NCBI GenBank assembly: GCA_018818235.1
Contig: JAHISE010000064.1
Location: forward strand, 1 to 24,783
Direction: 5' to 3'
DNA: 24,783 bases
Source: Patescibacteria group bacterium
GTDB lineage: Bacteria > Patescibacteriota > Gracilibacteria > Peribacterales > Peribacteraceae
In this document: in pieces, positions 6,657-14,391 of the stretch
Numbering within the stretch: the stretch's first letter is position 1
How the letters are laid out: every line of letters begins with the position of its first letter
Notes under the pieces: generated by a model
The model's input: only the letters and a program-made list of their open reading frames with translations
Told to the model about the DNA's origin: nothing
Databases searched by the model: none
Program-made: the position numbers and the translations under genes

Positions 6657-7946
6657 ATGACAAAACTATGGAAAAAATCATCGGCTAAACTTAATCCCAT
6701 AATTGAACAATATACGGTTGGCGACGATACAAAGATGGATCTGATACTTATGCCATACGACATAAAAGCAAGCATTGCTCATGCAAAAATGCTTGGGAGT
6801 ATAAACATACTTAAAGATGATGAATTGGAATCAATTCTCATCGGTTTGGAAGAGCTTTATGTTAAATGCAAAAGAAATAAGATTTCGATTTCAATTTCGG
6901 ATGAAGACTGCCACACAGTTATTGAGAATTATCTTACAGATAAAATCGGCAACGCAGGTAAAAAGATTCACACAGGCAGAAGCAGAAACGATCAGGTACT
7001 TACCGCACTCAGGTTATACATGAAACACAGTTTAAGTCTTATCAAAGCATCTGCACTTAAACTGTCGGGAGAGTTTATAAAACAATCAAAGAAATGTGAG
7101 AGTGTTCCACTACCGGGATACTCTCATACGCAACAAGCAATGCCCTCATCAGTCGGACATTATTATCTTAGCTTTGCGGAATCGCTGATAGATGATGTTG
7201 AATTTATTCAATCCGTTTATAAGCAGATAGATAAATGTCCGCTTGGGAGTGCTGCGGGGTTCGGAGTTTCTATTCCACTTGATAGACAGCAAGTTTGTGA
7301 TGAACTTGGATTCTCAAATATTCAACTCAACTCACTTTATTGTCAAAACAGCAGAGGAAAATTTGAAAGCATATATCTGGAAGGACTGGTACAGATAATG
7401 ATGACACTTGGAAAATTCGCATCTGATATTCTGCTATTTACATCTCAGGAATTCAATTTCTTCCAAGTTGATGATTCTCTTGTCACAGGCTCCAGCATAA
7501 TGCCACAAAAGAAAAATCTGGATGGACTGGAAATACTAAGGGGAAACGTGAGCCGGATAAGCGCGGACCAGATCATGGTTAAGAATATTGCAATAGGGCT
7601 TATTTCGGGGTATCACAGGGATTATCAGCTTATAAAGAAGCCGTTGATGGAAAGCACTCAGATTGCTTTACAAAGCCTGAAGGTTGCTATGCTTTATCTT
7701 GAAGGCATTACTCCAAATGAAGAAGAAATCAAAAATAAGATATCCAAAGGCATATTTAGTGCAGATATTGCAAATAAAATGGTAGAAGAAAAGGGCATTC
7801 CATTCAGAGATGCATATAAGCTTGCTTCAAATATAAACGATGTTTCGATGGAGTTTAAGCCAGATAAAGCCAATAATGTCAGCCTCGGTGCACCGGGGAA
7901 TTTGGGAACAAAAATACTGGAAGACAGATTACTTGGTTTTATCTGA
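6657..7946 (+). CDS. argH: Argininosuccinate lyase
   Basis: 429 residues from the ATG at 6657; the longer frame reading upstream only overlaps argG. It splits argininosuccinate into arginine and fumarate, ending the pathway. Visible signatures of the fumarase/aspartase superfamily: KIHTGRSRNDQVLTALRLYM near residue 100, PLPGYSHTQQAMPSS near 150 containing the conserved His, and GSSIMPQKKNLDGLEILRGN near 280, the lyase signature loop. The D-x-C-H-T-VIENYL region also matches. Leu replaces the usual Pro after the KKN of the signature, a mild oddity. Length is a little under the typical 450-470. It starts one base after the argG stop, and its TGA overlaps the ATG of the next gene. Confidence 0.95.
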   Translation: MTKLWKKSSAKLNPIIEQYTVGDDTKMDLILMPYDIKASIAHAKMLGSINILKDDELESILIGLEELYVKCKRNKISISISDEDCHTVIENYLTDKIGNAGKKIHTGRSRNDQVLTALRLYMKHSLSLIKASALKLSGEFIKQSKKCESVPLPGYSHTQQAMPSSVGHYYLSFAESLIDDVEFIQSVYKQIDKCPLGSAAGFGVSIPLDRQQVCDELGFSNIQLNSLYCQNSRGKFESIYLEGLVQIMMTLGKFASDILLFTSQEFNFFQVDDSLVTGSSIMPQKKNLDGLEILRGNVSRISADQIMVKNIAIGLISGYHRDYQLIKKPLMESTQIALQSLKVAMLYLEGITPNEEEIKNKISKGIFSADIANKMVEEKGIPFRDAYKLASNINDVSMEFKPDKANNVSLGAPGNLGTKILEDRLLGFI

Positions 7947-9244
7947 TGAATAAGCCCCAAGCACCTACACAGGCCCAAACCTACTGCGACCTCTACAGTG
8001 GAGAAACCATCCTTATAAAAGCAAGTGGCAAGGAAATGCTTCCGAACAAATTGTCTGCGTTGGTTGATAACATCAAATCTCTGATCGCAAATGGAATACA
8101 TGTAATTTTTGTCTTTGGCGGAGGAGATCAGATTGATGAGGAGTGGCACAAGACTCACAGTGAACCCCGTAAAAAACCTGACGGAGTTGGAGAAACAAGC
8201 GAGAAAGTTCTTAATGATGGAGTAATACCTGCTTACACGAAATTACGTGAGCAAATAGAATCTCTGCTCCCGGAATTGACTGTTATTGATCCATCGCAAA
8301 TTGAATGTGATATTGATGATTCCAAGGGTTTGGTTGGAATCCCGACTGAGTTCAGAATCGAAACGCCTCAAGATATCGCAATCGGTTTTATGGGGCATAA
8401 AGATGAACAACAATTAAACGTAAACGGAGATGATCAAGTCCGAGGACTTGTAAAACAATTCGGTGACCAGATAAATGCGGTGATAATGCTTACGGACATC
8501 GGAGGTGTGGTTGATGATGAAGGAAAGAGAGTCAACATAATCCTGTCACATGAAATGAATGATGACGGTACTCATAAAAGAATTAAAATTACAGGAGGGA
8601 TGAAGAAGAAGCTCAAAGTAGGCAAACAAATATTACCGGACATTGGGAAATTCGCGATGACAACCGGATCCTTACTCCAGGAAGAAATTGAAAGCTGGAG
8701 AGGAAGCGGAACACTATGTGTTCAAACGGATCAACTTTCATGCTCACCTCCAAACCAAAGAGAAATAGAAATTTTTATGCAGGTTTACCAAGACTTTGTT
8801 GCTTCGGGTGATTTTCGCAATAGAACTCCCAATGAGCTACAAGAAATTATCGATCATCACTTTATTCTAAGAATCAAAAACTCCCCTCTTGGAGGATTCT
8901 CGCTAATCCCAAGAGAAGAAGAATATGTAGAGATGTCCGTACTTTGGTCAGGATACCTAAACAATGGAATAGGAAAAATTCTTGGTGAAGAAGCAAAACG
9001 CAAATTCGGAGAAATGGCAAATGCTAGAACCTTGTTTGCCCTAACCACTCCAAAAGATCATGATGATGTTTTCGAGAATTTTGAGGAAAGAGTTAAGATT
9101 ATCAGAAGATTCCTAAGATATGGTTTTTCTATGCAAGGATATTTAAAAGATGTAAGGGGTTCTTATCAAATAAAATTACCCAAAATGCTGAAGGAATATG
9201 ATGTGGAGAAAAGGAATCCGTTGATGTTTACTTATAGGAAGTAA
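7946..9244 (+). CDS. Amino-acid-kinase + GNAT fusion, N-acetylglutamate synthase-like
   Basis: 432 residues; the ATG overlaps the argH stop by one base. Residues 1-285 form an amino-acid-kinase-type domain: ILIKASGKEML, VIFVFGGGDQID (the GGG substrate loop), NVNGDDQVRG, VIMLTDIGGVVDDEGKRV and ITGGMKKKLKVGKQ match the ArgB/ArgA blocks. Residues about 290-432 resemble a GNAT acetyltransferase domain, with VLWSGYLNNGIGKILGEEAK as the probable acetyl-CoA segment and FLRYGFSMQGYL near the end. AAK plus GNAT is the architecture of N-acetylglutamate synthase, which makes the first intermediate of arginine synthesis and often binds arginine as inhibitor. Whether the kinase domain is active cannot be told. 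No argC, argD, argJ or argF lies in this window. The arg operon context supports the role. Confidence 0.8.
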   Translation: MNKPQAPTQAQTYCDLYSGETILIKASGKEMLPNKLSALVDNIKSLIANGIHVIFVFGGGDQIDEEWHKTHSEPRKKPDGVGETSEKVLNDGVIPAYTKLREQIESLLPELTVIDPSQIECDIDDSKGLVGIPTEFRIETPQDIAIGFMGHKDEQQLNVNGDDQVRGLVKQFGDQINAVIMLTDIGGVVDDEGKRVNIILSHEMNDDGTHKRIKITGGMKKKLKVGKQILPDIGKFAMTTGSLLQEEIESWRGSGTLCVQTDQLSCSPPNQREIEIFMQVYQDFVASGDFRNRTPNELQEIIDHHFILRIKNSPLGGFSLIPREEEYVEMSVLWSGYLNNGIGKILGEEAKRKFGEMANARTLFALTTPKDHDDVFENFEERVKIIRRFLRYGFSMQGYLKDVRGSYQIKLPKMLKEYDVEKRNPLMFTYRK

Positions 9245-9250
9245 CACCAC

Positions 9251-9280
9251 TTGTTTTATTTTTAAATAATGAGTTACAAT
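9251..9280 (+). promoter_or_regulatory. Promoter of the 47-aa membrane peptide gene
   Basis: TTGTTT (9251-9256), 18-nt spacer, TACAAT (9275-9280). The ATG lies 31 nt downstream of the -10. Confidence 0.45.
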
Positions 9281-9311
9281 CCATCCCTTTTGCATCTTAA
9301 TAATCACTCAT

Positions 9312-9455
9312 ATGAAAAAAAACTCTTGCGTTTCGGTATCTATGGTTCTATTTGGTTTTTTTGTAATATCCTCAATTCTGATAAGTTCCGCCATTATTCT
9401 TTCAAAAATGACAATTAGTGGATATCAGTCGGAAATTAGTTTGATAACGGATTAA
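9312..9455 (+). CDS. Small single-span membrane protein
   Basis: 47 residues starting MKKNSCVSVSMVLFGFFVIS, continuing with one hydrophobic stretch of about 24 residues and ending in a short polar tail (YQSEISLITD). The lysines before the hydrophobic stretch fit an N-in signal anchor or signal peptide. It has a plausible promoter, no SD, and ends 3 bp from the convergent 92-aa gene. I recognise no family. Confidence 0.5.
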   Translation: MKKNSCVSVSMVLFGFFVISSILISSAIILSKMTISGYQSEISLITD

Positions 9456-9458
9456 TAA

Positions 9459-9737
9459 TCATTCATCCTCTTGATCAACATTCTGGTCAGAAGTATCCGG
9501 AACCGAACGATAGTTACTTACTATGGGAGGTGTCCAACCGATTTTAACCGGCATTTGCCAACGTTGCCTGTGTTTTGCCTCTGACCAGTTTTCACGCGTT
9601 AATCTACACAATTCTTCTATTTCATCCGGAGATGGATCAGCACATTCAATTTTTACTTTGCCCCCTCCACTTGCAGAAATAGTTGCCTGTTCACACAAAC
9701 TTTGCCCATTGCCATTGCATGTTCCGGATTCATTCAT
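9459..9737 (-). CDS. Small acidic hypothetical protein
   Basis: 92 residues, soluble, with four cysteines (GTCNGNGQSLC, ECADP, LCRL) and a strongly acidic C-terminus (DTSDQNVDQEDE). The middle is helix-like (PDEIEELCRLTRENW). The start at 9735-9737 is supported by a -10-like CATAAT 6 nt upstream with TTGAAT 16 nt further up. It follows the ZIP transporter gene on the same strand after 39 bp, but the promoter suggests separate transcription. The glycine/serine and cysteine start hints at a small metal-related or structural protein, but that is a guess. No family recognised. Confidence 0.6.
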   Translation of the reverse strand: MNESGTCNGNGQSLCEQATISASGGGKVKIECADPSPDEIEELCRLTRENWSEAKHRQRWQMPVKIGWTPPIVSNYRSVPDTSDQNVDQEDE

Positions 9738-9743
9738 GCGTGA

Positions 9744-9771
9744 ATTATGGGAATATTTTCCTATAATTCAA
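9744..9771 (-). promoter_or_regulatory. Leaderless-type promoter of the 92-aa gene
   Basis: On the minus strand, TTGAAT (9771-9766), 16-nt spacer, CATAAT (9749-9744), then 6 nt to the ATG at 9737. Confidence 0.55.
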
Positions 9772-9776
9772 GCAAT

Positions 9777-10547
9777 TTAGTGAGCAATATGAGCGTTTAA
9801 TGACAAATAATACATAAGCGCAATACCGGCACTCATGCAGATAAGCTGACAAATTGCATTCTGGATTTTGGATTGTTTGTGAAGTTCGGGAATCAGATCC
9901 GCACCTGCTATGTAAACAAAGTTACCTGCGGCCAAAGGAAGAAGTATTGCTTCTATTCCTTCAACGGAACCCGCAAGCCAGATAACCGTAAATGCGCCCA
10001 AAAATGCGGTAAGAGCAGAAATAAAATTAAGTAACAAAGCCTTACCCTTTGTAAATCCACTGTGAATCAGAACCGCAAAATCACTGAACTCCTGCGGAAT
10101 TTCATGTAAAAGGACCGCAATGGTAGTAGCAATACCAAGATCAATGTTTACAAAGAAAGCTGTTGCAATCAATACTCCATCCACCACATTGTGCGCAGCA
10201 TCTCCGATTAAAATCAAAGTTCCAACCGGATGAATATTATGTCTGCAATCAACATCATGACAATGCCTCCAGTGTATAAACTTTTCAATTGCAAAAGATA
10301 CGATTATACCCACAAGTATCAAAAAATAAGCTTCGGACGAATGTCCATCTCCATGTTCGGCAAAATGCGCAATTTCCGGCATAAAGTGCAAAAATACGTT
10401 TCCTAAAATCGCACCGGTTGAAAAACTTACAAGCGGCAACATTATTCTTTTTAAAAGTTTTTTATTAAAAGACAAAAACAACACACCGACCAGCGAGGTC
10501 AGGCTGACTATCAGGATGCTAAGAAAGATGTAGGAGATTGGAGACAT
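9777..10547 (-). CDS. ZIP-family divalent metal transporter
   Basis: 256 residues from the ATG at 10545-10547 (MSPISYIFLSILIVSLTSLV); the longer frame adds 12 residues that cover the promoter. About eight hydrophobic segments. The ZIP signature is clear: DAAHNVVDGVLIATAF in the fourth membrane span and LLHEIPQEFSDFAVLI in the fifth, with the metal-ligand His, Asn, Asp, His and Glu residues. A cytoplasmic loop between spans 3 and 4 is His-rich (HWRHCHDVDC, HGDGHSS), as is usual for zinc and iron carriers. Family role: uptake of zinc or iron across the cytoplasmic membrane. The metal cannot be told from sequence. The gene appears monocistronic. Confidence 0.92.
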   Translation of the reverse strand: MSPISYIFLSILIVSLTSLVGVLFLSFNKKLLKRIMLPLVSFSTGAILGNVFLHFMPEIAHFAEHGDGHSSEAYFLILVGIIVSFAIEKFIHWRHCHDVDCRHNIHPVGTLILIGDAAHNVVDGVLIATAFFVNIDLGIATTIAVLLHEIPQEFSDFAVLIHSGFTKGKALLLNFISALTAFLGAFTVIWLAGSVEGIEAILLPLAAGNFVYIAGADLIPELHKQSKIQNAICQLICMSAGIALMYYLSLNAHIAH

Positions 10548-10554
10548 TAATATC

Positions 10555-10583
10555 ACTTTAGTTTTAGTTAATTGGATTAGCAA
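10555..10583 (-). promoter_or_regulatory. Leaderless-type promoter of the ZIP gene
   Basis: Minus strand TTGCTA (10583-10578), 17-nt spacer, TAAAGT (10560-10555), then 7 nt to the ATG at 10547. The spacing decides the shorter start. Confidence 0.55.
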
Positions 10584-10588
10584 GATAT

Positions 10589-10675
10589 AAATTCCAAAAA
10601 CTACTATTAGATCTTCGGAACTTTGGAATTTCGGAATATATTTGTGAATTTGCGATTTTGAGAATTTGGAATTTT
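10589..10675. repeat. AATTCC / GGAATTT word repeat
   Basis: AAATTCC at 10589-10595 is complemented by three copies of GGAATTT or GAATTT words up to 10675 (TTTGGAATTTT at the end). It resembles a degraded copy of the larger inverted repeat at 11536-11688. Confidence 0.5.
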
Positions 10676-10711
10676 ACATCGAAGTCCAACATCATGCTAA
10701 ACTCGAACTGT

Positions 10712-11527
10712 ATGAACGCCGCCCTATCCATCCCAACCCCAAAGCTCCTCTACGTTCACGACAATCTGACGCCGTTTGTCCGTGAGCGATATGGCGAGAA
10801 TTCAACCGAATACGATCTGAGTAAACGATTTCTTAAATACGTTCAATCTCAACCCCATGTAAAAATCGGAACAATTGATGAGGAGCTCTCCGGACTGATT
10901 GCACAAACCTGTCCTCTTAAGTTTGATGTAACATTCGGATTCGGATACAAAGGTGAAGAAATCGCAGAATTACTTCATGGAAGATGGGGATCTTTCCCAA
11001 ACATAATCAGATTGGATATTACGCGAATAGAAAAGGAAGGCTCAAAAGAATATGTCCTTGTCAGCAAAACGGATAAGTCGATAGAAGACCAAATTGCAGA
11101 GACAGGTGATATCAGGTCATGTGCTTTGATTGATGATGTTCTGTATACGGGATTCACAATGAAATCGATTATTGAGAAACTTCCCATGGATAAAATTGAA
11201 AGCTGCCATCTTTTCTTTACTCGCGGACTTACCGAGACCAAAAAGGAATTTGAAGATATGGGATGTACGGTACATATAGGAATGCCACTCGCAGGAAAGA
11301 TCGAAGTGGACGCGAGCACAATCTCTACAATGAACTTGATTACCGAAGGTGCTATCCGAACCAACGACGGCGACCTGACATATTGTGATCGCCCTCAGTG
11401 GATGGAGGCGTGGTTCCCGAATGACACCGACATTATCATGCACCTGTGCCAGTCTATAATGCATTTGCTTAAGAGTGTTTCGATTGAGGAGAGGAAGGTG
11501 AAGCCTCATGTATTTGCAACTAAGTGA
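10712..11527 (+). CDS. Phosphoribosyltransferase-like protein
   Basis: 271 residues if started at the ATG at 10712 (MNAALSIPTPKLLYVHDNL). That start has an extended -10-like TGCTAAACT ending 8 nt before it; starts at 10694 and 10658 are possible but run into repeat sequence. SCALIDDVLYTGFTMKSI near residue 137 is the PRPP-binding motif of type I phosphoribosyltransferases (two acidic residues, then T-G-T/F-T). A flexible-loop-like region and RLDITRIEKEGSKEY precede it. The C-terminal part (MNLITEGAIR..., WMEAWFPNDTDIIMHL) is unfamiliar. The substrate is unknown: such domains serve nucleotide salvage, pyrimidine synthesis or regulation. No purine or pyrimidine genes adjoin it. Confidence 0.7.
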   Translation: MNAALSIPTPKLLYVHDNLTPFVRERYGENSTEYDLSKRFLKYVQSQPHVKIGTIDEELSGLIAQTCPLKFDVTFGFGYKGEEIAELLHGRWGSFPNIIRLDITRIEKEGSKEYVLVSKTDKSIEDQIAETGDIRSCALIDDVLYTGFTMKSIIEKLPMDKIESCHLFFTRGLTETKKEFEDMGCTVHIGMPLAGKIEVDASTISTMNLITEGAIRTNDGDLTYCDRPQWMEAWFPNDTDIIMHLCQSIMHLLKSVSIEERKVKPHVFATK

Positions 11528-11535
11528 TTTGAGTT

Positions 11536-11688
11536 AAAATTCCAAATTCCTAAATACCAAAATTCGCAATAAGAATCCGAAATTTCAAAAATTCAAAGCT
11601 CCAAAGAAGTAATAGTGGCTTTGGAATTTTAGAATTTTGATTATTGGAATTTCTTTGTGAATTTTGGTATTTCGGAATTTGGAATTTT
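11536..11688. repeat. Large near-palindromic intergenic inverted repeat
   Basis: From AAAATTCCAAATTCC at the left end to GGAATTTGGAATTTT at the right end (15 bp perfect complement). Further paired blocks run inward: AAATACCAAAATTC with GAATTTTGGTATTT, then AAGAA with TTCTT, TCAAAATTC-type words, and CCAAAG with CTTTGG at the centre around AAGTAATAGTGG. The whole 153 bp could fold as one long stem, acting as a bidirectional barrier or transcript end. Confidence 0.85.
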
Positions 11689-11705
11689 CATGCCAAACTA
11701 TATAT

Positions 11706-11810
11706 ATGAAACATATCAGATTGCTCTTCACTGCCTTCTCCATCCTCCTAATCCTCTGGTATGTTTCTCGAAGAACCGTATGGGATCTATTTCTTAATAT
11801 GCTAGGATAA
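11706..11810 (+). CDS. Very small membrane peptide
   Basis: 34 residues: MKHIRLLFTAFSILLILWYV, then a basic SRRTVW and a short tail. One membrane span with positive charges on both sides. It starts right after the large inverted repeat and ends 4 nt before the lipoprotein gene. The start resembles that of the next gene (MKH...), and a -10-like box overlaps its last codons. It could be a genuine small protein or only leader sequence; no family recognised. Confidence 0.4.
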   Translation: MKHIRLLFTAFSILLILWYVSRRTVWDLFLNMLG

Positions 11811-11814
11811 ACCC

Positions 11815-12831
11815 ATGAAACACCTCAAAACCTCAATAATTATCGGCATATTACTTACCTCCTGCACTCCAGCATCTGAACCAGAAATCACAAACTTCGA
11901 AGAATGTGCCGCAGCAGGTAATCCAATAATGGAAAGCTATCCTCAGCAATGCAGAAGTGCGGATGGAAAAACTTTCACACAAGACATAGGAAATGAAATG
12001 GATAAAATGGATTTGATTCGCGTGAACTCACCACGACCTAATTCTGTAATTGGTCCTGTTATAAATATTTCCGGCGAAGCACGCGGCACTTGGTTCTTTG
12101 AAGCCAGTTTTCCGATTGTACTGGAGGATAAGGAAGGGAATGTACTTGCCACACATTACGCGACTGCGCTTGCAGATTGGATGACAGAAGATTTTGTGCC
12201 TTTCGAATCTGAACTGGAAGTTGACTTTGGAAAAGCAAAAGAAGGAATTCTTGTGCTTAAAAAAGATAATCCATCGGGACTCCCGGAGTATGAGGATGGA
12301 ATCAGAATTCCACTGTTTTTTGACTCTAAACAATCTGAGGAGGCTGCTACTGAATTTAACTATGAACATGACGAACTTTTAGCCTGGGAAAAGCGTATTA
12401 AAAAGAGACTTCCAAAATTTGAACTCAGTACACTTAAAAAAATAATGAAGAAGCAAATTGAAGTTGATTACTCAAACACAATCCCTGTTGGATCTCCGAT
12501 GGTAGACTTTATCGATAATCTGAAAACCAAATATGAGTCTCCTGATGGAACTACATTGCTTGTAGTTTCAGCTTCCGGAGAATCACCCGATTCGGAAGTT
12601 CTTCTTATAAATGAGAATGATGAATTTGATCGTGTATTGTTTTGCGGAACACCCTGTATATGGGATGGCGGAGGCTGGATTTCGGATACTGTCTTCTTTG
12701 TGACAGGAACCGAGGAAGATATGGCATCATCCAAAATGCCGATACCGTTTCAGCCTGTGGTACATGTTTTTGATTTGGAGGAAGATACAACCACAAAATA
12801 CATAGGAGATGGCGAAATTTACATCTATTAA
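11815..12831 (+). CDS. Lipoprotein with Gmad2-like domain
   Basis: 338 residues. The signal sequence MKHLKTSIIIGILLTSC ends in the lipobox LLTSC, so Cys17 would be lipidated. Residues about 27-52 (FEECAAAGNPIMESYPQQCR) form a small Cys motif that I have often seen in CPR lipoproteins. Residues about 68-170 (VNSPRPNSVIGPVINISGEA ... RIPLFF) match the Gmad2 Ig-like domain known from spore-germination and surface lipoproteins. The remaining 165 residues are unfamiliar, containing two close cysteines (FCGTPCIW) and beta-rich segments suggesting a second extracellular domain. TAGGAT 6 nt before the ATG gives a leaderless-type start. The domain's role in envelope adhesion or peptidoglycan contact is inference. 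Confidence 0.8.
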   Translation: MKHLKTSIIIGILLTSCTPASEPEITNFEECAAAGNPIMESYPQQCRSADGKTFTQDIGNEMDKMDLIRVNSPRPNSVIGPVINISGEARGTWFFEASFPIVLEDKEGNVLATHYATALADWMTEDFVPFESELEVDFGKAKEGILVLKKDNPSGLPEYEDGIRIPLFFDSKQSEEAATEFNYEHDELLAWEKRIKKRLPKFELSTLKKIMKKQIEVDYSNTIPVGSPMVDFIDNLKTKYESPDGTTLLVVSASGESPDSEVLLINENDEFDRVLFCGTPCIWDGGGWISDTVFFVTGTEEDMASSKMPIPFQPVVHVFDLEEDTTTKYIGDGEIYIY

Positions 12832-12849
12832 TTGATATAATTATTGTAT

Positions 12850-12879
12850 TGACATTGTCATTACATTTGCAGTACAATA
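12850..12879 (+). promoter_or_regulatory. Toxin-antitoxin promoter with possible operator
   Basis: TTGACA (12850-12855), 18-nt spacer, TACAAT (12874-12879). The -35 lies inside the palindrome TGACATTGTCA (12851-12861), a possible site for autoregulation by the antitoxin. Confidence 0.6.
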
Positions 12880-12907
12880 AGGACGTTATCCTTTACTAAC
12901 CCTCGTC

Positions 12908-13189
12908 ATGCACAAATCTAAAAGTACCATTCAGATTCGAACTGATGAAAAATTAAAGAAGCAGGTTCAACAAATACTCGAAGAACTCGGTCTTGACCTC
13001 TCAAGTGCCATTAATTTGTATTTACAACAAATAATCATAAGTGAGGGTATACCATTCCAAATCAGAACCAGAAATGGCTTTACACTACAACAAGAACAAA
13101 AAATGCTTCGTGAAATAGAAGAGGCAAAGAAAAATGGTAAGAGATTTGATTCCGTTGATGAGATGTTTGATGATATCATCGGGAAATGA
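12908..13189 (+). CDS. RelB/DinJ-family antitoxin
   Basis: 93 residues. The N-terminus KSTIQIRTDEKLKKQVQQIL and LGLDLSSAINLYLQQIIISE form the ribbon-helix-helix fold of RelB/DinJ antitoxins, with the conserved F-Q-I-R after EGIP. The C-terminal half (EEAKKNGKRFDSVDEMFDDI) is the acidic toxin-binding tail. Family role: it binds and neutralises a YafQ/RelE ribonuclease toxin and represses its own promoter. The stop overlaps the toxin start as ATGA. The gene looks intact, whereas the toxin behind it is frameshifted. No SD; the start is about 28 nt after the -10. Confidence 0.9.
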   Translation: MHKSKSTIQIRTDEKLKKQVQQILEELGLDLSSAINLYLQQIIISEGIPFQIRTRNGFTLQQEQKMLREIEEAKKNGKRFDSVDEMFDDIIGK

Positions 13190-13483
13190 GTCCCTCAAAC
13201 TATTATCAGGTACTTTATACAAAGCAATTCAGGAAAGATCTGGATAGGTTAAAACGAAGTGGTAAGCACTCGCTTATTAATAAAGTCACAAACAATAAAG
13301 CTCCTGCAATGCAATAAGAATCCTCCATCGCATCTGCATAATCATAAGCTTCACGGAGATATGTCAGGACTCGAGGAATGCCACGTAGAGAATGACTGGC
13401 TGATCGTTTACGAACAATGCAACAAGGAACTTGTACTTACTTTCGTCAGAACAGGTTCCCACTCGGATGTTTTTGGAAAGTAA
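13186..13483 (+). pseudogene. YafQ/RelE-like toxin, frameshifted
   Basis: From the ATG at 13186 (overlapping the antitoxin stop) the frame reads MSPSNYYQVLYTKQFRKDLD and RLKRSGKHSLINKV, then stops at 13315-13317. In the +1 frame, open from 13253 to 13483, it continues with QTIKLLQ, LHNHKLHGDMSGLEECHVEN, DWLIVYE and LVLTFVRTGSHSDVF, the typical C-terminal YafQ blocks (HxL-G, ECH, DW-L-Y, RTG-HSD-F). One extra base between about 13280 and 13314 would explain the break; without it the protein would be about 98 residues, normal for the family. The catalytic His-Asp-His region of the C-terminal part is intact. It may be a true loss of the toxin, a programmed shift, or an assembly error. Confidence 0.8.
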
Positions 13484-13510
13484 TTCCGAACTCGAATTCA
13501 AACCTATCTT

Positions 13511-13630
13511 GTCGATTGCCTGCCGACCGTCTTGTCGGCCATAGCCCAGAGGCGACGGCTGAAGCCAAGAGGCGAAGGTTGGTCGAATGCCTGCCGGCCG
13601 TAGTCCGCCTCGGGCGGACGAAGGCTGGTC
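13511..13630. repeat. GC-rich dispersed palindromic repeat, two to three units
   Basis: GCCGTAGTCCGCC (13597-13609) and GGCGGACGAAGGC (13613-13625) are inverted arms. An older unit with GCCATAGCC and GGCGAAGGTTGG lies at about 13537-13582, and CTGCCGACCG/TGTCGGCC precedes it. It shares GTAGTCC/GGACGAAGG with the repeat at 2438-2494. Confidence 0.8.
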
Positions 13631-13642
13631 AACTGTCGCACG

Positions 13643-14263
13643 TCATCTAAGCCACCTCCTACTCCTCATCCTTTTAATAAAACTTTTCACTAAAGGAGCA
13701 TTACTTACGGCCTGCCTTCGCATTGCTTCTCTGCGAACTTGCTGTCTGCGAACAACCGGAGCAATTACCATAGGCTGAGTTGCCGTGGTAGTTGTTACTG
13801 CAGGCGCATCCTGTTCTGCATTTTCTAACTGCTGAGTTGGTGCGGCTTCATGAGTTGAATCATCCTGAATAACAGAACCAACTACAGAAACTGAAACCTC
13901 ATCAATAAGCAATTGATCTACCTGAACTCTTGCCTGAACCTTCATCTCTCCACCCTGATTCCCGACAGAGACTTCGCAAGTATCAACCAAGTCGCAACCT
14001 GTTAATTGTTCCGCAACTCCGTTCATCACCTTGTACCAGTTGGCTTCTATTGGCATAACCGCAGACGTATATACTCCATCAACTTTAAAAGTTATCGACT
14101 TGCCGGCATCAACCTGCAAATTTTCACGAGGAGAAATATCTATATAAATAAGAGGATCAACAAATAATTGAGCAGAAAGAGAACGCCAGACCATAACTCC
14201 TTGCACGATCATGAGTGACAAGGCGATAACGGACAGAATGCCCAAACGTGACTTTGATTCCAT
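13643..14263 (-). CDS. Membrane-anchored hypothetical protein with basic tail
   Basis: 206 residues from the ATG at 14261-14263; the open frame upstream runs back into the promoter. One N-terminal membrane anchor (LGILSVIALSLMIVQGVMVW). An extracellular domain follows, with one likely disulfide pair (LTGCDLVDTCEV) and an Ig-like strand pattern (SITFKVDGVY). Then come a Thr/Ala/Gln-rich linker (TTTTATQPMV) and a very basic C-terminus (RRQQVRREAMRRQ ... RMRSRRWLR). No family recognised. The basic tail after a linker could bind a polyanion such as a cell-wall polymer or nucleic acid, but that is a guess. It is transcribed divergently from the 573-aa gene. Confidence 0.65.
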   Translation of the reverse strand: MESKSRLGILSVIALSLMIVQGVMVWRSLSAQLFVDPLIYIDISPRENLQVDAGKSITFKVDGVYTSAVMPIEANWYKVMNGVAEQLTGCDLVDTCEVSVGNQGGEMKVQARVQVDQLLIDEVSVSVVGSVIQDDSTHEAAPTQQLENAEQDAPAVTTTTATQPMVIAPVVRRQQVRREAMRRQAVSNAPLVKSFIKRMRSRRWLR

Positions 14264-14314
14264 GAGATTAAGAGGGATATTTGTATTTGTCTGAAATGTT
14301 CCAGATCTAGTAAT

Positions 14315-14343
14315 ATTATACATTATTCTTGCTTTTGGTGCAA
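14315..14343 (-). promoter_or_regulatory. Promoter of the 206-aa membrane protein
   Basis: Minus strand TTGCAC (14343-14338), 17-nt spacer, perfect TATAAT (14320-14315). About 45 nt of untranslated leader follow before the ATG at 14263. It is close to the start of the divergent gene. Confidence 0.7.
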
Positions 14344-14391
14344 TATTGGATAAGATGGAGCTGTAAAGACATATTTCTACCCTATTCACAC

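Noticed and set aside
7941..7950. TGA read as glycine (Gracilibacteria code)
   Set aside because: TGA ends argH exactly where the next ATG overlaps it, and several other genes stop at TGA at their expected family length.
13259..13483. Separate gene starting at GTG 13259
   Set aside because: It continues the YafQ toxin that begins at 13186 in another frame; better read as one frameshifted gene.
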